From Xestospongia bergquistia (Eukaryota; Porifera; Demospongiae; Haplosclerida; Petrosiidae), in assembly GCA_963965975.1 (NCBI GenBank), contig OZ014413.1, positions 3,296,001 through 3,360,000 on the forward strand: a stretch of DNA of 64,000 nt, in the 5' to 3' direction. Positions 21,595 through 32,535 of this stretch are shown piece by piece. Numbering within the stretch: position 1 is the first letter of the stretch; every line of letters begins with the position of its first letter. Under the pieces are notes generated by a model. That model ran no database searches and had not been told where the DNA came from. It saw only the letters and a list, made by a program, of their open reading frames with translations. The position numbers and the translations under genes are program-made.

Positions 21595-22477
21595 GTGTAA
21601 CTATGACAATGACCTGTGTGATTACAAAACTTTGTGTTTTGAATTAACAATACTTGAGATTGAGTCATAGATACATCAGTTACTTTAATCAAATATAAAA
21701 AAGCTGCATCAAGTAAATATGAACTAGGACAATTAGCATTATTAGAAAATAGAGAATTATTAACAATTGTGCTTGAATTAAGACAATTGTTGTAATGAAG
21801 AACAAGCAGATCACCTGGTGAACTAGAACTTCCACATTAGATGTAAATTCTGTATTGTCAATATTATCACTTACAAAATATATTTTTGAGTATAGAGTAG
21901 TACTCTTAGAAAAGCTGCTTTAACAACATTGAAGTAATCATTGAAAAACTAAGTGATATAGGAAAATCCTTCATGCAAATCAAAATTATTTTTAAAAACA
22001 TATGAATAGTAAATGTTAAAATATATCAATAGTAAATGTTAACTTTAGTTATATTGACCCAACAATGAACAAAGGCTAAGTCAGCAGCTTGAGATGAAGT
22101 TTAATACAGAGATAAACTATTGAGTTAGTCAGTGATTGTAGAGTTTATATGGTAGTAAGTATCACAATTTTTAAACACCAATTGTTTAAGAATTACTTGA
22201 GAGTTAGAGGAACTAGACCTCATCTATGCTGCGGAAATGTCTGTAGCATGTCATCATGAACACATGTTATATTTTCTAATTCTGTAGAAGAATTGCTGCA
22301 TTTCTCAATTATGCCTCTCTGCAGAGTTGTCACTTGACAGAAGTTCCCAGGTGAAACTGTGCAGTTGACAGTACTGCTTAACAAGAACACAAGGTGTTGA
22401 GAGAACCATGTTGTGTTCCACAGGTGCTTCTCTAAATCAGAGCATGAATTAACTTGAAAGATATCACTACATTGCAT
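21595..22477 (-). pseudogene. truncated relic of the beta-helix membrane protein N-terminus
   Basis: The minus strand matches the first third of the gene at 23167-26952. DLEKHLWNTTW corresponds to DLEQYLCNTSW there, and NFCQV is shared. At DNA level 21600-21840 follows 25845-26085 closely, including the AATTAACAATACTTGAGATTGAGTCATAGAT stretch. The signal peptide region carries a stop, there are internal deletions relative to the intact gene, and nothing corresponds to the membrane region. It is a partial tandem duplicate downstream of the intact copy. Confidence 0.8.
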
Positions 22478-23166
22478 TCATGGCATTAAAGCCAGAAAAG
22501 AAAATTGGCAAAATATAAAAGAATTTCTGTAAAAAACAATGTAATTTTAAAGCTTTGATAATTTCTAGAGTCTATCTGTTTACTATCTACTATATATAGT
22601 TGTTAGTGCTTTCTAAAAACAATTATAAAAATAAATAATTAAGCAAGTTATATGGTATAGTGACTTACTAAACAATAATAATATTGTATTATAGAATTAA
22701 CCAATGTTTTAATATACTTACAAGAGTGTCTGTCATCAAGTGATATTCTATAGTGACCTACTAAAGTATGATAATATTATATTAACAATTTGATGTAGTT
22801 ATCAGTATCACTTGTTGACACAAATATAAGTATGTTATTACCAAACAACTTATCAAAGTGAAAAGTATGACATATACATAAGAAACCAGCAAATTCGATT
22901 TTATTATAAAAACTAGACTAATTATCAGTTTATATCACTTGAGATGCCAATATAAGTATATCAAACAATTTTAAAAAGTCAAAAAGTAAACTTTATTCAT
23001 ATGAAAAAATTATCAAAACAAATTAAAATATGCATAGCACATCACTGAAGTAAATATTAAAAATTACCGTTTTTTTTATTATATATTCATTTATGCTAAA
23101 CACCAAACTACATTTCATGTACACATCATTTCTATAAATGATAAATTACATACGTATTAGTTTACA
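22478..23166. other. gene-free spacer with an internal repeat
   Basis: AT-rich spacer between relic and intact gene. A TAGTGACYTACTAAA...ATAATATT block occurs twice (about 22660 and 22750). There is no coding sequence. Confidence 0.4.
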
Positions 23167-26100
23167 TTAGCTACTAGAACTTAATAAAGGTTCCCTGTAT
23201 TCACATGAATCATATTGTGAGCTACTAGCTTGCAGTAATGGTTTGTATGTAAACATCCTCTGATTATACTTGTCCTGCATCAAATGAAACATTGCTGTTA
23301 TTGATGACATCTTGCCAGTTACCAGTAGAATATGATAAAGGAATACTGCCAAGAACATCAAGAACACAATGATGACTGTGATAGAAACAAACATTGCAAT
23401 AGTCTTATGCTTGAATCCTATGAACAGGAACCAAGTTGTTGTATACAGAAAAATAAGGTTGAGTAATGGACAACAGTTAAGGAAGTATATACCTTCGTTC
23501 TTAAATGGTTTGAAGTAAGTCTGTAAGAGCAGTAGCAGAATCAAAAAGGGAGTTATTACAACAATTATTTTAAGAATATTACTAGCTCTTAGTGATACAT
23601 ATATAATGTACATTACCACTACAAAAAGAAGTTGAACAACAAACCAGTACTCCTTCCCTTCCTTATATGGAGCATGGATAGCTTCGAGTAGAGGTCGGAC
23701 ATATTCATTTATTCTTGTACGTCGTATAGGTCGAGCAAAGAGGAGCAGAAGGATATAGGGTAGTAACAAAGGGATAACAATTAGTAATGTGATGATTATT
23801 AAAATAAGGTGTGAACCAACACCATATTCTACAGAACCATCCCAATACCAAACATTGTAGCTGGTATTGGAATCATAATAAATTCTTGCTGAGGTAAACA
23901 CATCAATAATAGCCAACAGAAGCTTAGAAAAGGAGAGGTGTACAACAGTTACCAATACTTGAACTGATGAATGAGCTATTCTGCTAGCAAGCCTCAGAGA
24001 AAAACGACTGAGGATAATCAGGATAACAACTATTGTTAGTAAATAAAGTGGAAACAGTAAACTGAGACCAGCTTTCCATACCTCTGTCATTCCATTGTAA
24101 AAACAAAGTGGAAAACCAAGATTTAAATTCACTATTGAAATAAAAATTAGGCAAAACTTAGCGTATGGAACTTCATATACATTCAAAGCTAATAGATCTG
24201 TAATGCCACAATTAGCCATCTGAGCATAGAATATAATCCCATTAAGTGTACCAGTTATTAATGTAAGTCTGAGAGCATATAACATGTAAATGAGGATGGG
24301 ACCAACTACTGCATAGAGGACTAGTGTCAACAACCACCAATTATTACATTGTTTACATTCTGTAGAACCAAATACCACACTTAGTTTTTGACCTTCTTCA
24401 ATCCTACCACAACTACCACACAATGGACCTTCACGATGGTGTGCACATAGTGATTGGAGAAAATCTTTTTTTTTGTCACAAGTCCTGCTATTTGAAATGT
24501 TCATACTGTTAGTTAAAGAACTGCAAAAAAAGGATCCATTATAATTACAATAACCAAATGGACATTGCATTGAGACACCAAAACGTGTGGATGCGTTCAC
24601 GTAACCAGCCCAGGTATTAACAGTTAAGCTTGGTCTTATTATTGATAGATAATTAATGTCACATTCAGCCTTATAATTATAAACTGAGTAAAAGTCCTTG
24701 TTAAAAAAAGCTGATGAACAGAAACATTGATGTTTATGGTCATCCCAAACAAAGCCTAAAGGACAATGTTGCATTGTAACATTGACAATTAGAGCATCAG
24801 GAACACTAGGTATAGAAAATGCTATACTTGATTTATAATTAGTAGTATTAGGGACTTTGCTAATTATTACAATTGAAAATTCAGTGCAATTATCACCTTC
24901 ATTTGTTACTTGTTCTCGATTGTAATGATGTAGCATATTTCCATTAACCATACTAGCTGCTACAGATGAGTACACCTTTCTGCCTTGAGCATCAATAGAT
25001 GCCATCGATACATTTATCGTCCGACCTGAATAAGTGTAAATTGATTTGATTTTTTTAAATGTATTATTATTATAACAAAACGTTAATTTTGAAGCTGAAG
25101 TTGATATATTATGCACTTTTTGTGCTTTTTTGTTTTCAATGAAATGAAAGTGGTTTTGGTAAAATTCTAGCAATGCTTGATTGTTAAAAACTGTTTGCTC
25201 AATTTGGCATGAAAAGAGTGGATAGGCATATATTGAACTACCAGCACGGTTAGCTACATTGTTTGCAAATGAAATATTCGTTTGTTTCGGGATATTACGT
25301 AATTGTATGATACATCGCTGTTTTGGTAATAATCTATTTTCTATACTAGAACTTGCATATATTGCTCCACCAAATTCCTGAGCGTGGTTATTAGTAAAGT
25401 TAACTACAGCTTCTCCAATAAAATAAAGATATCCATTACCTAGTAGTTTAATAGCAGCACCTCTGGATCCAACATTGTTGCTAAATGTCACATTGGCATA
25501 TTTAGGGAGATAAACATTGGAGTTGACAGCATCAATGACTGATCCATAGTTATTAGTGAAGACTGACATTCCAGTTATAGACACGTTTATTATATTAATA
25601 AAAGAGAAGATTCCTGCATTTGAATCTTGCTTAAATGCTAAATTTTGAGAGTTTTTCTTTGCATATACATCTTCAAGAACAATGGAAATTTTTTTAGTGT
25701 TATCAGGGACAGATACAAAAAGACAAGCTCCAGTCTTCTGTGCTAAGTTATTTTGAAAGTTACAGTTTTTAAAATGGATATCTATATTAACAATTTTGTC
25801 TAGTTCAGCTACATGAACATATACAGCACCAGTAGGTAAATAATTATGACCATGACCTGTGTGATTGTAAAACTTTGTATTTTGAATTAACAATACTTGA
25901 GATTGAGTCATAGATAAATCAGTTACTTTAATCCAATATAAAGCAAGACCTGCTCCATGTAAAAACGAATTAGGACCATTAGCATTATCAGAAAACAGAG
26001 AATTATTAATAATTGTCCTTGAATTAAGAGAACTGTTGTAATGAAAAACAAGTAGACCACCAGGTGAACTAGAGCTTCCTTTATTAGATATAAATTCAGT

Positions 26101-26952
26101 ATTATTAATGGAAACATTGGCAAAGTAAGATTTTTGAGTATAAAGTACAGTCAGACCAGCAGCAGTAACAATATCATAGGAGAAGTTAGTGATATGCACT
26201 TGATGTAAATCAAAGTTATTTTTAAAATTTGCATTATTGACAATGACATATGTAGGATACATCATTAGTTGATGATCAAAGAAGTGTAGAAGAGCACCAC
26301 AACCAATTGTCCTCCTATTGTGTTCAGTATGATCATAAAGGTCAGAAGAATTAAGAGTTGAATAAGAAATATTAACTCTGCTGATAGTAGAATTATATAA
26401 ATTTGTACCAATCATAGCAAACCCATATGAGTAGTAGATGTCAACTTGAGTTATATTGATCTGACAATGAACAAAGACTAGGGCAGCTGCATGAGATGAA
26501 GTGTAATAGAGAGATGAACTATTAAGGTAGTCAGTGATTGTTTTATTTTGAATGGTAGTAAGATATGTACCACAATTCTTGAATACTAATTGTTGCAGAA
26601 TTACTGTAGAGTTGAAGAATATTAGACCTCTTCTAAGTTGTTGAACGGGATCCAATGTATCATTTTTATTACATCTTATAATAGCAGACTCTGTGGAAGA
26701 ATCACTTCGTATTTCAATTCTAGCTGTCTCATATGAAACTTGACAGAAGTTACCAGATGGTATGGTGAAGATGACAGAACTGTTTAATAACAACACGAGG
26801 TATTGAGAAGACCATGATGTGTTACAAAGGTATTGCTCTAAATCAAAAGATGAGTTAACATAATATGTATTACTGCTGCCTCCACTGCAATAAATATTGA
26901 AGAGTAGTAAAGAAAGAAATGACAGCATCAAAGTAGTGGTATGTAGAACCAT
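23167..26952 (-). CDS. beta-helix ectodomain plus multi-pass membrane protein, paralogue 2
   Basis: One open frame of 1261 codons. The start (MVLHTTTLMLSFLSLLLFN) is a clear signal peptide. Residues about 35-650 are a Ser/Asn-rich extracellular part with many NxS/T sites and recurrent short strand motifs (FINI, NNTEF, GGAIYASS) that fit a less regular beta-helix than paralogue 1. A Cys-rich region at about 740-870 contains CPLGF, CPFGYC and GPLCGSC. Roughly ten hydrophobic segments from about 872 to 1210 follow, with NGIIFYAQ, NLNLG followed by CFYNGM, and APYKEGKEYW motifs shared with paralogue 1. The cytoplasmic tail ends EYREPLLSSSS, a possible acidic dileucine sorting signal. The ectodomain has diverged far more than the membrane part, suggesting a conserved output and a changing ligand face. 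It is probably a surface receptor or adhesion molecule; the function is inferred. Confidence 0.85.
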   Translation of the reverse strand: MVLHTTTLMLSFLSLLLFNIYCSGGSSNTYYVNSSFDLEQYLCNTSWSSQYLVLLLNSSVIFTIPSGNFCQVSYETARIEIRSDSSTESAIIRCNKNDTLDPVQQLRRGLIFFNSTVILQQLVFKNCGTYLTTIQNKTITDYLNSSSLYYTSSHAAALVFVHCQINITQVDIYYSYGFAMIGTNLYNSTISRVNISYSTLNSSDLYDHTEHNRRTIGCGALLHFFDHQLMMYPTYVIVNNANFKNNFDLHQVHITNFSYDIVTAAGLTVLYTQKSYFANVSINNTEFISNKGSSSSPGGLLVFHYNSSLNSRTIINNSLFSDNANGPNSFLHGAGLALYWIKVTDLSMTQSQVLLIQNTKFYNHTGHGHNYLPTGAVYVHVAELDKIVNIDIHFKNCNFQNNLAQKTGACLFVSVPDNTKKISIVLEDVYAKKNSQNLAFKQDSNAGIFSFINIINVSITGMSVFTNNYGSVIDAVNSNVYLPKYANVTFSNNVGSRGAAIKLLGNGYLYFIGEAVVNFTNNHAQEFGGAIYASSSIENRLLPKQRCIIQLRNIPKQTNISFANNVANRAGSSIYAYPLFSCQIEQTVFNNQALLEFYQNHFHFIENKKAQKVHNISTSASKLTFCYNNNTFKKIKSIYTYSGRTINVSMASIDAQGRKVYSSVAASMVNGNMLHHYNREQVTNEGDNCTEFSIVIISKVPNTTNYKSSIAFSIPSVPDALIVNVTMQHCPLGFVWDDHKHQCFCSSAFFNKDFYSVYNYKAECDINYLSIIRPSLTVNTWAGYVNASTRFGVSMQCPFGYCNYNGSFFCSSLTNSMNISNSRTCDKKKDFLQSLCAHHREGPLCGSCGRIEEGQKLSVVFGSTECKQCNNWWLLTLVLYAVVGPILIYMLYALRLTLITGTLNGIIFYAQMANCGITDLLALNVYEVPYAKFCLIFISIVNLNLGFPLCFYNGMTEVWKAGLSLLFPLYLLTIVVILIILSRFSLRLASRIAHSSVQVLVTVVHLSFSKLLLAIIDVFTSARIYYDSNTSYNVWYWDGSVEYGVGSHLILIIITLLIVIPLLLPYILLLLFARPIRRTRINEYVRPLLEAIHAPYKEGKEYWFVVQLLFVVVMYIIYVSLRASNILKIIVVITPFLILLLLLQTYFKPFKNEGIYFLNCCPLLNLIFLYTTTWFLFIGFKHKTIAMFVSITVIIVFLMFLAVFLYHILLVTGKMSSITAMFHLMQDKYNQRMFTYKPLLQASSSQYDSCEYREPLLSSSS

Positions 26953-27002
26953 TTGGAATGGTGGCAGAATAACTATAAAAAAAGATTAACCAAGTAATTT
27001 TG

Positions 27003-27010
27003 CTTATATA
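27003..27010 (-). promoter_or_regulatory. TATA box of paralogue 2
   Basis: TATATAAG on the minus strand lies about 50 bases upstream of the ATG at 26952, giving a leader of only about 20 bases if the usual spacing holds. Confidence 0.45.
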
Positions 27011-27019
27011 CCATCCTGT

Positions 27020-27615
27020 ATCTATTTTGAACATGCCTGGTGGCATTTTTTAAAACAACATTGAAAGTATATTTAAATTATATCAACTACTTAGGACAAT
27101 CATTCTTTTATTTTATTGGATTATTTTAGATTGAACTCACTATTCAACAAAAACACAGGTGAGTCATAGCACATTTTTGAAGTGTCGCAATACCCGAATA
27201 TTTAGGCCGTAAATCTAATGAGTAAGATTATTGATTTATTATAATTGTGTTACTGCTTATGTTGGAGTGAAACAATATAAACTGTTACCACTGAGATTCA
27301 AGATTCAGTTTAGCTTAGCCATAAGCAAAATACTGAGTTCTTAAACATTTTGATAAAACAATTTTGAGCGCATTGACACTGCAATTGTAATAGAGATTTA
27401 TTAGTTGTGATGTAGATTGACAATTCAAATATGTACTGATTTTTTAAATACTTTCAGTAGCCACATACAACAATAAACATTCTTTTATCTATTTTGGAAA
27501 TGGCTGGTGTCTTAAAACAACATTGAAAGTATATTTAATTATATCAACTACTTAGGATAATCATACTTTTATGTTAATGGATGCTTTCAGAGTGAACTCA
27601 CTTTTCTACAAAAAT
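27020..27615. repeat. direct repeat pair of about 125 bases
   Basis: The segment 27020-27150 (TTAAAACAACATTGAAAGTATATTTAA and onward through TATCAACTACTTAGGA) recurs at 27490-27615 with few changes. The unique spacer is about 340-350 bases. There is no coding content. Confidence 0.65.
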
Positions 27616-27659
27616 ACAATTGAATGGTAGAATATTTTAGAACAACAGCTATTTCTATT

Positions 27660-27995
27660 ATTTGTCATTATTAACCCATTCACTTTATCCCATTTTATTT
27701 TCTATATAGATTCAGATGACACAAACCAAAAAGGAGTAGCATTAAACATGTTTATTAACTAGCTTTTTAACAGCAAGATATTATATACATTTTTAAAATT
27801 TAACAGTACAACTGTGAAAGATATCTTCTAGCCTCTCTTCTTCAAACTGCCACATCACTGATTGATAGTTGTGTATATTGTCAATATGTGGTTTAAAATT
27901 TGATCATTGCATAGATGTAATATATAGAATAAATGAGAAATTAATAGCATCATATACATTTAAGTATATACTGTGTACTCGAAAGTATATGGAAA
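27660..27995. repeat. duplicon start, copy A (partner 41540-41857)
   Basis: The two segments share ATTTTCT...AGATTCAGATGAC/AATCAGATGACCC, GAGTAGCAT, ATGACATCTTCCAG-type sequence, TTTGATCATT, and AATA-rich blocks in the same order. Both end at ATATATGGAAAG, after which the sequences diverge. Each copy precedes a minus-strand ZU5/CARD-like relic, which suggests that two blocks of several kilobases share an origin. Confidence 0.6.
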
Positions 27996-28009
27996 GTTAC
28001 GGTGGCCAA

Positions 28010-28160
28010 GAAGGACAATCCGTTGACGGGTCCGTCCTGAAACCCACCAGGATACGTCGAAAAATACGGGCTTATACGTAGATTTTTCCGTCCGAATTTC
28101 CGCACGGATACGACAAATAAATTCGGACGGACACGCCGATTTTCCACCCGGATATGAGAA
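28010..28160. other. GC-rich islet with an inverted repeat
   Basis: A sharp change in composition within AT-rich DNA, rich in CG dinucleotides. CCGTCCGAATTT (about 28090) and AAATTCGGACGG (about 28120) form a short stem. GGTCCGTCC, CACGGATACG and CACCCGGATATG are related motifs. It begins just where the 27660-27995 duplicon stops matching its partner, so it may be an insertion. No coding sequence is recognised. Confidence 0.5.
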
Positions 28161-28179
28161 TATTTTCTAAACAAATTTA

Positions 28180-30755
28180 ACTCCTTGTTTTTGGTTAATA
28201 GTAGAGTGGTTACTTATTGAAAAATGAATGAGTTAGATGGTAACCAGTTTAAACTTGATTGTCATAATTTAGTGTAATTTTAGGTATTATAAGTACTACG
28301 TTTTATTCTTGAAGGAGTTAAAAGAATTAAAAATGTCAATGTCATACTGATTAAAAGGTCCCTTTTTGTTTATCATACATGAAGTTCCACCCATTTTATA
28401 CCATACTTCTTCTATAGTTAATAGTATCAGGTTGACGGTAGTATACATACTGCATGTATAGAAAACACAAGTAACTTCCAATTAGTTTAATATTTACTGT
28501 CACTTTTAACGATGTCATCATCTGATAGACTAATATCTGAAATTTATAAGGTGTAAGGATGCTAAAAGTTGTTTTGGATACCTTTTTTTTCTTGATGGGT
28601 GGTTTATCATACAATGATTACTTCTGTGTCCTACACCAAGCACACATGAGGTAATAGTAATAGGTAATAGTAACGATTACAAGTTTTGAAGTAATAATAA
28701 TTGGGATTTTCAAAATTGAGGTAATAGTAATAAAAATAGTAATTGAAAAAAATGTAATATAGTGTTGTGCTATTGTGGATTAACACACAAAACTTGTCAG
28801 AAAGAACTCTTTCAAATTCCTTTATCAAATCATTCAAGTGAAACTATCATCTGTCTTTGAAAAGCTTTCATGATCTGACATCAGTAGCTATTGGTCATAC
28901 TCTTAGTATCACATGGTCACTAGTATTGCATATGAGAGAAATAACAAGTTAAAAATTATTGTTGTCCTGTTTTTCATTGTTTTTATATTCTTTTATATCA
29001 GTTTTCTTAATTTATATTTTGAACTATTTATTAGTTATCATTTGATGTGGTATGTTTTATTAAGTTTATATGTACGTATAGTCATGGGGGTAGGAATGAA
29101 GTTTAAGTTGGGGGGGGGCTGACCAAACAAAAATGACCAAACAAATTAATTCATCTGTCGTTAAACTCTTTAGCTATTTCTAATAAGTTTATGTTATCAG
29201 TACAGTCCTTATGTGTATGTAACAACATGACATGGTTTAGTTGTTCTTGGGTCATAGTACTTTGCAGGTAATTTTATAGTCGGAGTAAGATTGAAAAAGT
29301 GCATTCCGTTCTATTAATTCTTTTGTTATAGTAATTAATTTTACAGAAGGTAACATAACCACCATTATTATGTGGTGATTGATTTTTAATGTACACAAAT
29401 TAACACAATAACCACTTCAGTGAAGAGGTTATTATGTACATAGTCTTGAGTGCAAATCAGGGGGGGTTTCAGACCTTCCTGCCCTCCCCCTTTCCTACCC
29501 CTATGCATATAGTATACATGTACATATACATGTATATGATGTATATGTATACAAATTCATGCCACGTAATTAATGTAGTTACATGTACTTCTAATTGTTT
29601 TATTACAGACAATTTGTACAAGTAATAGATTAAAAAAGGTTATTATTTAGACATGAAGATTAAAAGATAATCGATGTTTCCATCAGTAGTATCACAATGG
29701 CTTACCTCTATAAGGATATACCTATAGTACAAATACCAGTTAATGCTTTTTGTGTATTTTTCTAATGTGCCTATTGTAGTGGTTTGGTTTGAGAGAGATA
29801 TATTTATACTTTTAACACAACCAAACTCAAGTGATAACAGACTGACTAACAAACAAAACATGTCTTCTTATATACCAAAATACATAATGATATTCATAAC
29901 AAGTGTTAGTTAATAAGTTGCATACATTACACCTATTAAAAGAGGATACCCCTTTTATTATTGCACTTAATAATCATTGGTGTTTATAATATAAGACATT
30001 CCACTGCATTTTAAATTATTAATGAATGTCCTACATGTGGTAGATTGTAATTCTTATCATTTTTGATAAATAATTAAACTATCAAGTTAGTGCAAGTATT
30101 ATCATTCTTGTTATTATGTGAGTGTGTCTTGCCTACTAACCATTTGTTCAATTTTAGTACATTTTCTCTTATTGCTGTCTATAAAATCTTTCAATGTTAA
30201 TTACAATACAATATTCAAGTGTAACAAGTGAGTATAGTTATCAAATCCTGTCCATTTTTATTGAATCAACTAAATGGAATGTTCAGCCTTACACACAATA
30301 TTGTTTTATATAGGTACACTGTAAGTAATTATAAGATGGATGAATATTATTGGAGAATAAACAGCATATTAATCTATAACATCTCTTATCAATATTCCTT
30401 CCACTAGTAATTTTAGACTAAGCACCACATGTTATCACTTGATAATATTTTATTACATAGTCCTATATGTTACTGACCTATCATGGACGTTTTATGAAGT
30501 TGTGAAGTTTGTAAACTCATAAAGTTAAGAATGTTGAAAGCTACAAATTATATTAACGTCATATCATAAGAGTTACATTAGATAAGATAAAATATAAAAG
30601 CATTATGAAGAGTTATAAATTGTAAAAGGTATTCACTACAGTTAGTCTATATTGAGATAATAATCTGTTCCACTACTGATGAGATTTTAGCTATAATTGA
30701 AAATGAAAATATAGAGGGATTGGTTACTAACTACAGTCAAATATGACAAATTATT
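28180..30755. other. gene-free stretch
   Basis: AT-rich DNA with TA-rich patches, a G run near 29110 and a GTATATGTA-rich patch near 29510-29555. I see no supported gene on either strand. Confidence 0.4.
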
Positions 30756-30759
30756 TACC

Positions 30760-32110
30760 TTAGGTTAATTTTGACATCATTTTATTCATTAAGTCATTTC
30801 GGTTTGCTTTCTCTCTTAAAATATTCACAAATTTGATCAAAATACTAGCATCATACTTGACATGTTCGTTTATATCATCGAGACTAATATCAAGATGATC
30901 TTCAATGGAATCTTTATTGACATTGTCTTTTACTCTCTTCTCAGAAATAATTGGTTCAGAATAAAGTTTTCTTGCCAAAAAAAGAGATTAATAGTTGATT
31001 CAACAACAATGTCTCTACATTGAACTAGAGCTGTCCTTGTCTTTTACTCTCTTATAAACATTCTCAGAAATAATTAGTTCAGAACAAAGTTTTCTTGCCA
31101 GAAAAAAGAGGTAAAAGTTGATTCAACAACAATGTCTCTACATTGAACTAGAGCTGTCCAAGCCACTTCACAATCATAACATACCTATAACATATTTTAA
31201 TACATACTTGTAAATCTGATCAATTAAATTGTTGTATTTGAGGTTATTTAACAAACATTAAATGTTTGTCTTTTTTTGCATGTGCTCATAACAACAAGTT
31301 TCTTATTAAATTGTTAACCTGAGGTACTGTGCATATGCAAGAACAAGCAAAACAAACAATGTATCCTAAATACATCTTGTGATAAATTGAATTATTATAT
31401 TGTGAATTAAATTACTACACTTAAAATACACACTATTTAATAATAAATAATATTACATATTGCATGCTTGTAGTACAAAAACTATCAATAGCTGTACTTT
31501 GTGCACCTTCTTAACAAAGATGACTATATCTAACATAATGGATTACTTACCACTTCTACTATTATTACTAAGAGATCTTATAATATTTATGTTCTTGTTA
31601 TTAGGTTTGATTTTTCTCAATGATATATCATACTTTATTTCAGCTACTTTATTAGGCAGACAAAGCGATCAGCATAGAAGGACAATATGGAGGATCTTCA
31701 GATCCAAACATGTCCACATCATTTCTATATAAGACCTGAAAAATTACTTTTCCACACATTTACATCTATATAGTATCTCATTTACCATTTGCTCATGGTG
31801 AGGGTGGATATTCCATCCATTAAAAGGATGCTCTTGTTTATTATTAAGAATTAATTGAATGTTACCATCATCTTCAAATGTGAAGTATAATCAAACATCT
31901 TAGTCAACATTAAATGGAATAGATTTCTCTATATACTATACATACATTGTATTATAATATACAACTCTATTTGTGTTTTACATACTTCTAGCACAACATT
32001 GAGACATTAGGAACAACAAAGTGCATAAATCATTTTGTACCATGACATTTCACCTCATTTACTGTCTGAGTTACATACTTGATATCAAGAATAGGTTTGT
32101 TAATGAGAGA
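30760..32110 (-). pseudogene. decayed ZU5-family/CARD-like gene, duplicon A
   Basis: In minus-strand order the region reads as pieces of one gene family. At about 32105-31985 there is a segment with INKPILDIKYV and a stop inside. At 31925-31790 there is a strand-rich piece (LYFTFEDDGNIQLILNN, then HPFNGWNI) with stops before it. At 31735-31665 comes a short piece, FGSEDPPYCPS. Finally, at 31030-30760, a CARD-like helical domain includes ARKLYSEPIISEKRV and ILIKFVNILREKANR. Frame breaks, including a poly-T slip before the ARKLY motif, show decay. The same pieces occur at 42610-44405. Confidence 0.55.
30930..31155. repeat. tandem duplication within the CARD-like exon
   Basis: About 112-120 bases (CTTTTACTCTC ... 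ATTGAACTAGAGCTGTCC) occur twice in a row, at 30930-31035 and 31042-31155, with small differences. The second copy lacks the downstream half of the domain, so the duplication has no intact coding role. Confidence 0.75.
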
Positions 32111-32535
32111 CACATCTACAAAGAATTATATGTAGAGTTATTAAGAGCACTAATGTTTCTCCAGAAAGAGGTTTTTTATTATTACTAGAGCTGGCTGGTA
32201 TAGGTCTAATTCTATCAGAGCTTATTACTCAATAGAAATAATTATTGATTATGATAAAAATAATGGATGATATCACTTGACTTACATGTAGAGTCTCAAC
32301 TACTACAATAAATACAATTCCTACTACAATGACTCAATTACTACATATACCATATATGGTCATAGCTAGTGTGTTTTTATAGCTATATAGCACAGTTCAA
32401 TTTATATTTTGATAGATATATAGTATTGTTGAGCTAGTCGATTGTCTAAAACAGATTCCTGTGGAGTAGAGTGTTGAAAAGGTTACTATATATGCAGAGG
32501 AAGTTATCTTTTGATATAGTGAATGTTTGTAGGTG

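Noticed and set aside
28913..29122. Hydrophobic 69-codon frame as a small membrane protein
   Set aside because: Phe/Ile/Leu/Tyr richness follows from T-rich DNA, and no conserved feature or splice context supports it.
31460..31732. Plus-strand 90-codon frame with a hydrophobic run
   Set aside because: The minus strand of the same stretch carries a piece of the ZU5/CARD-like relic, and the hydrophobic run comes from T-rich sequence.
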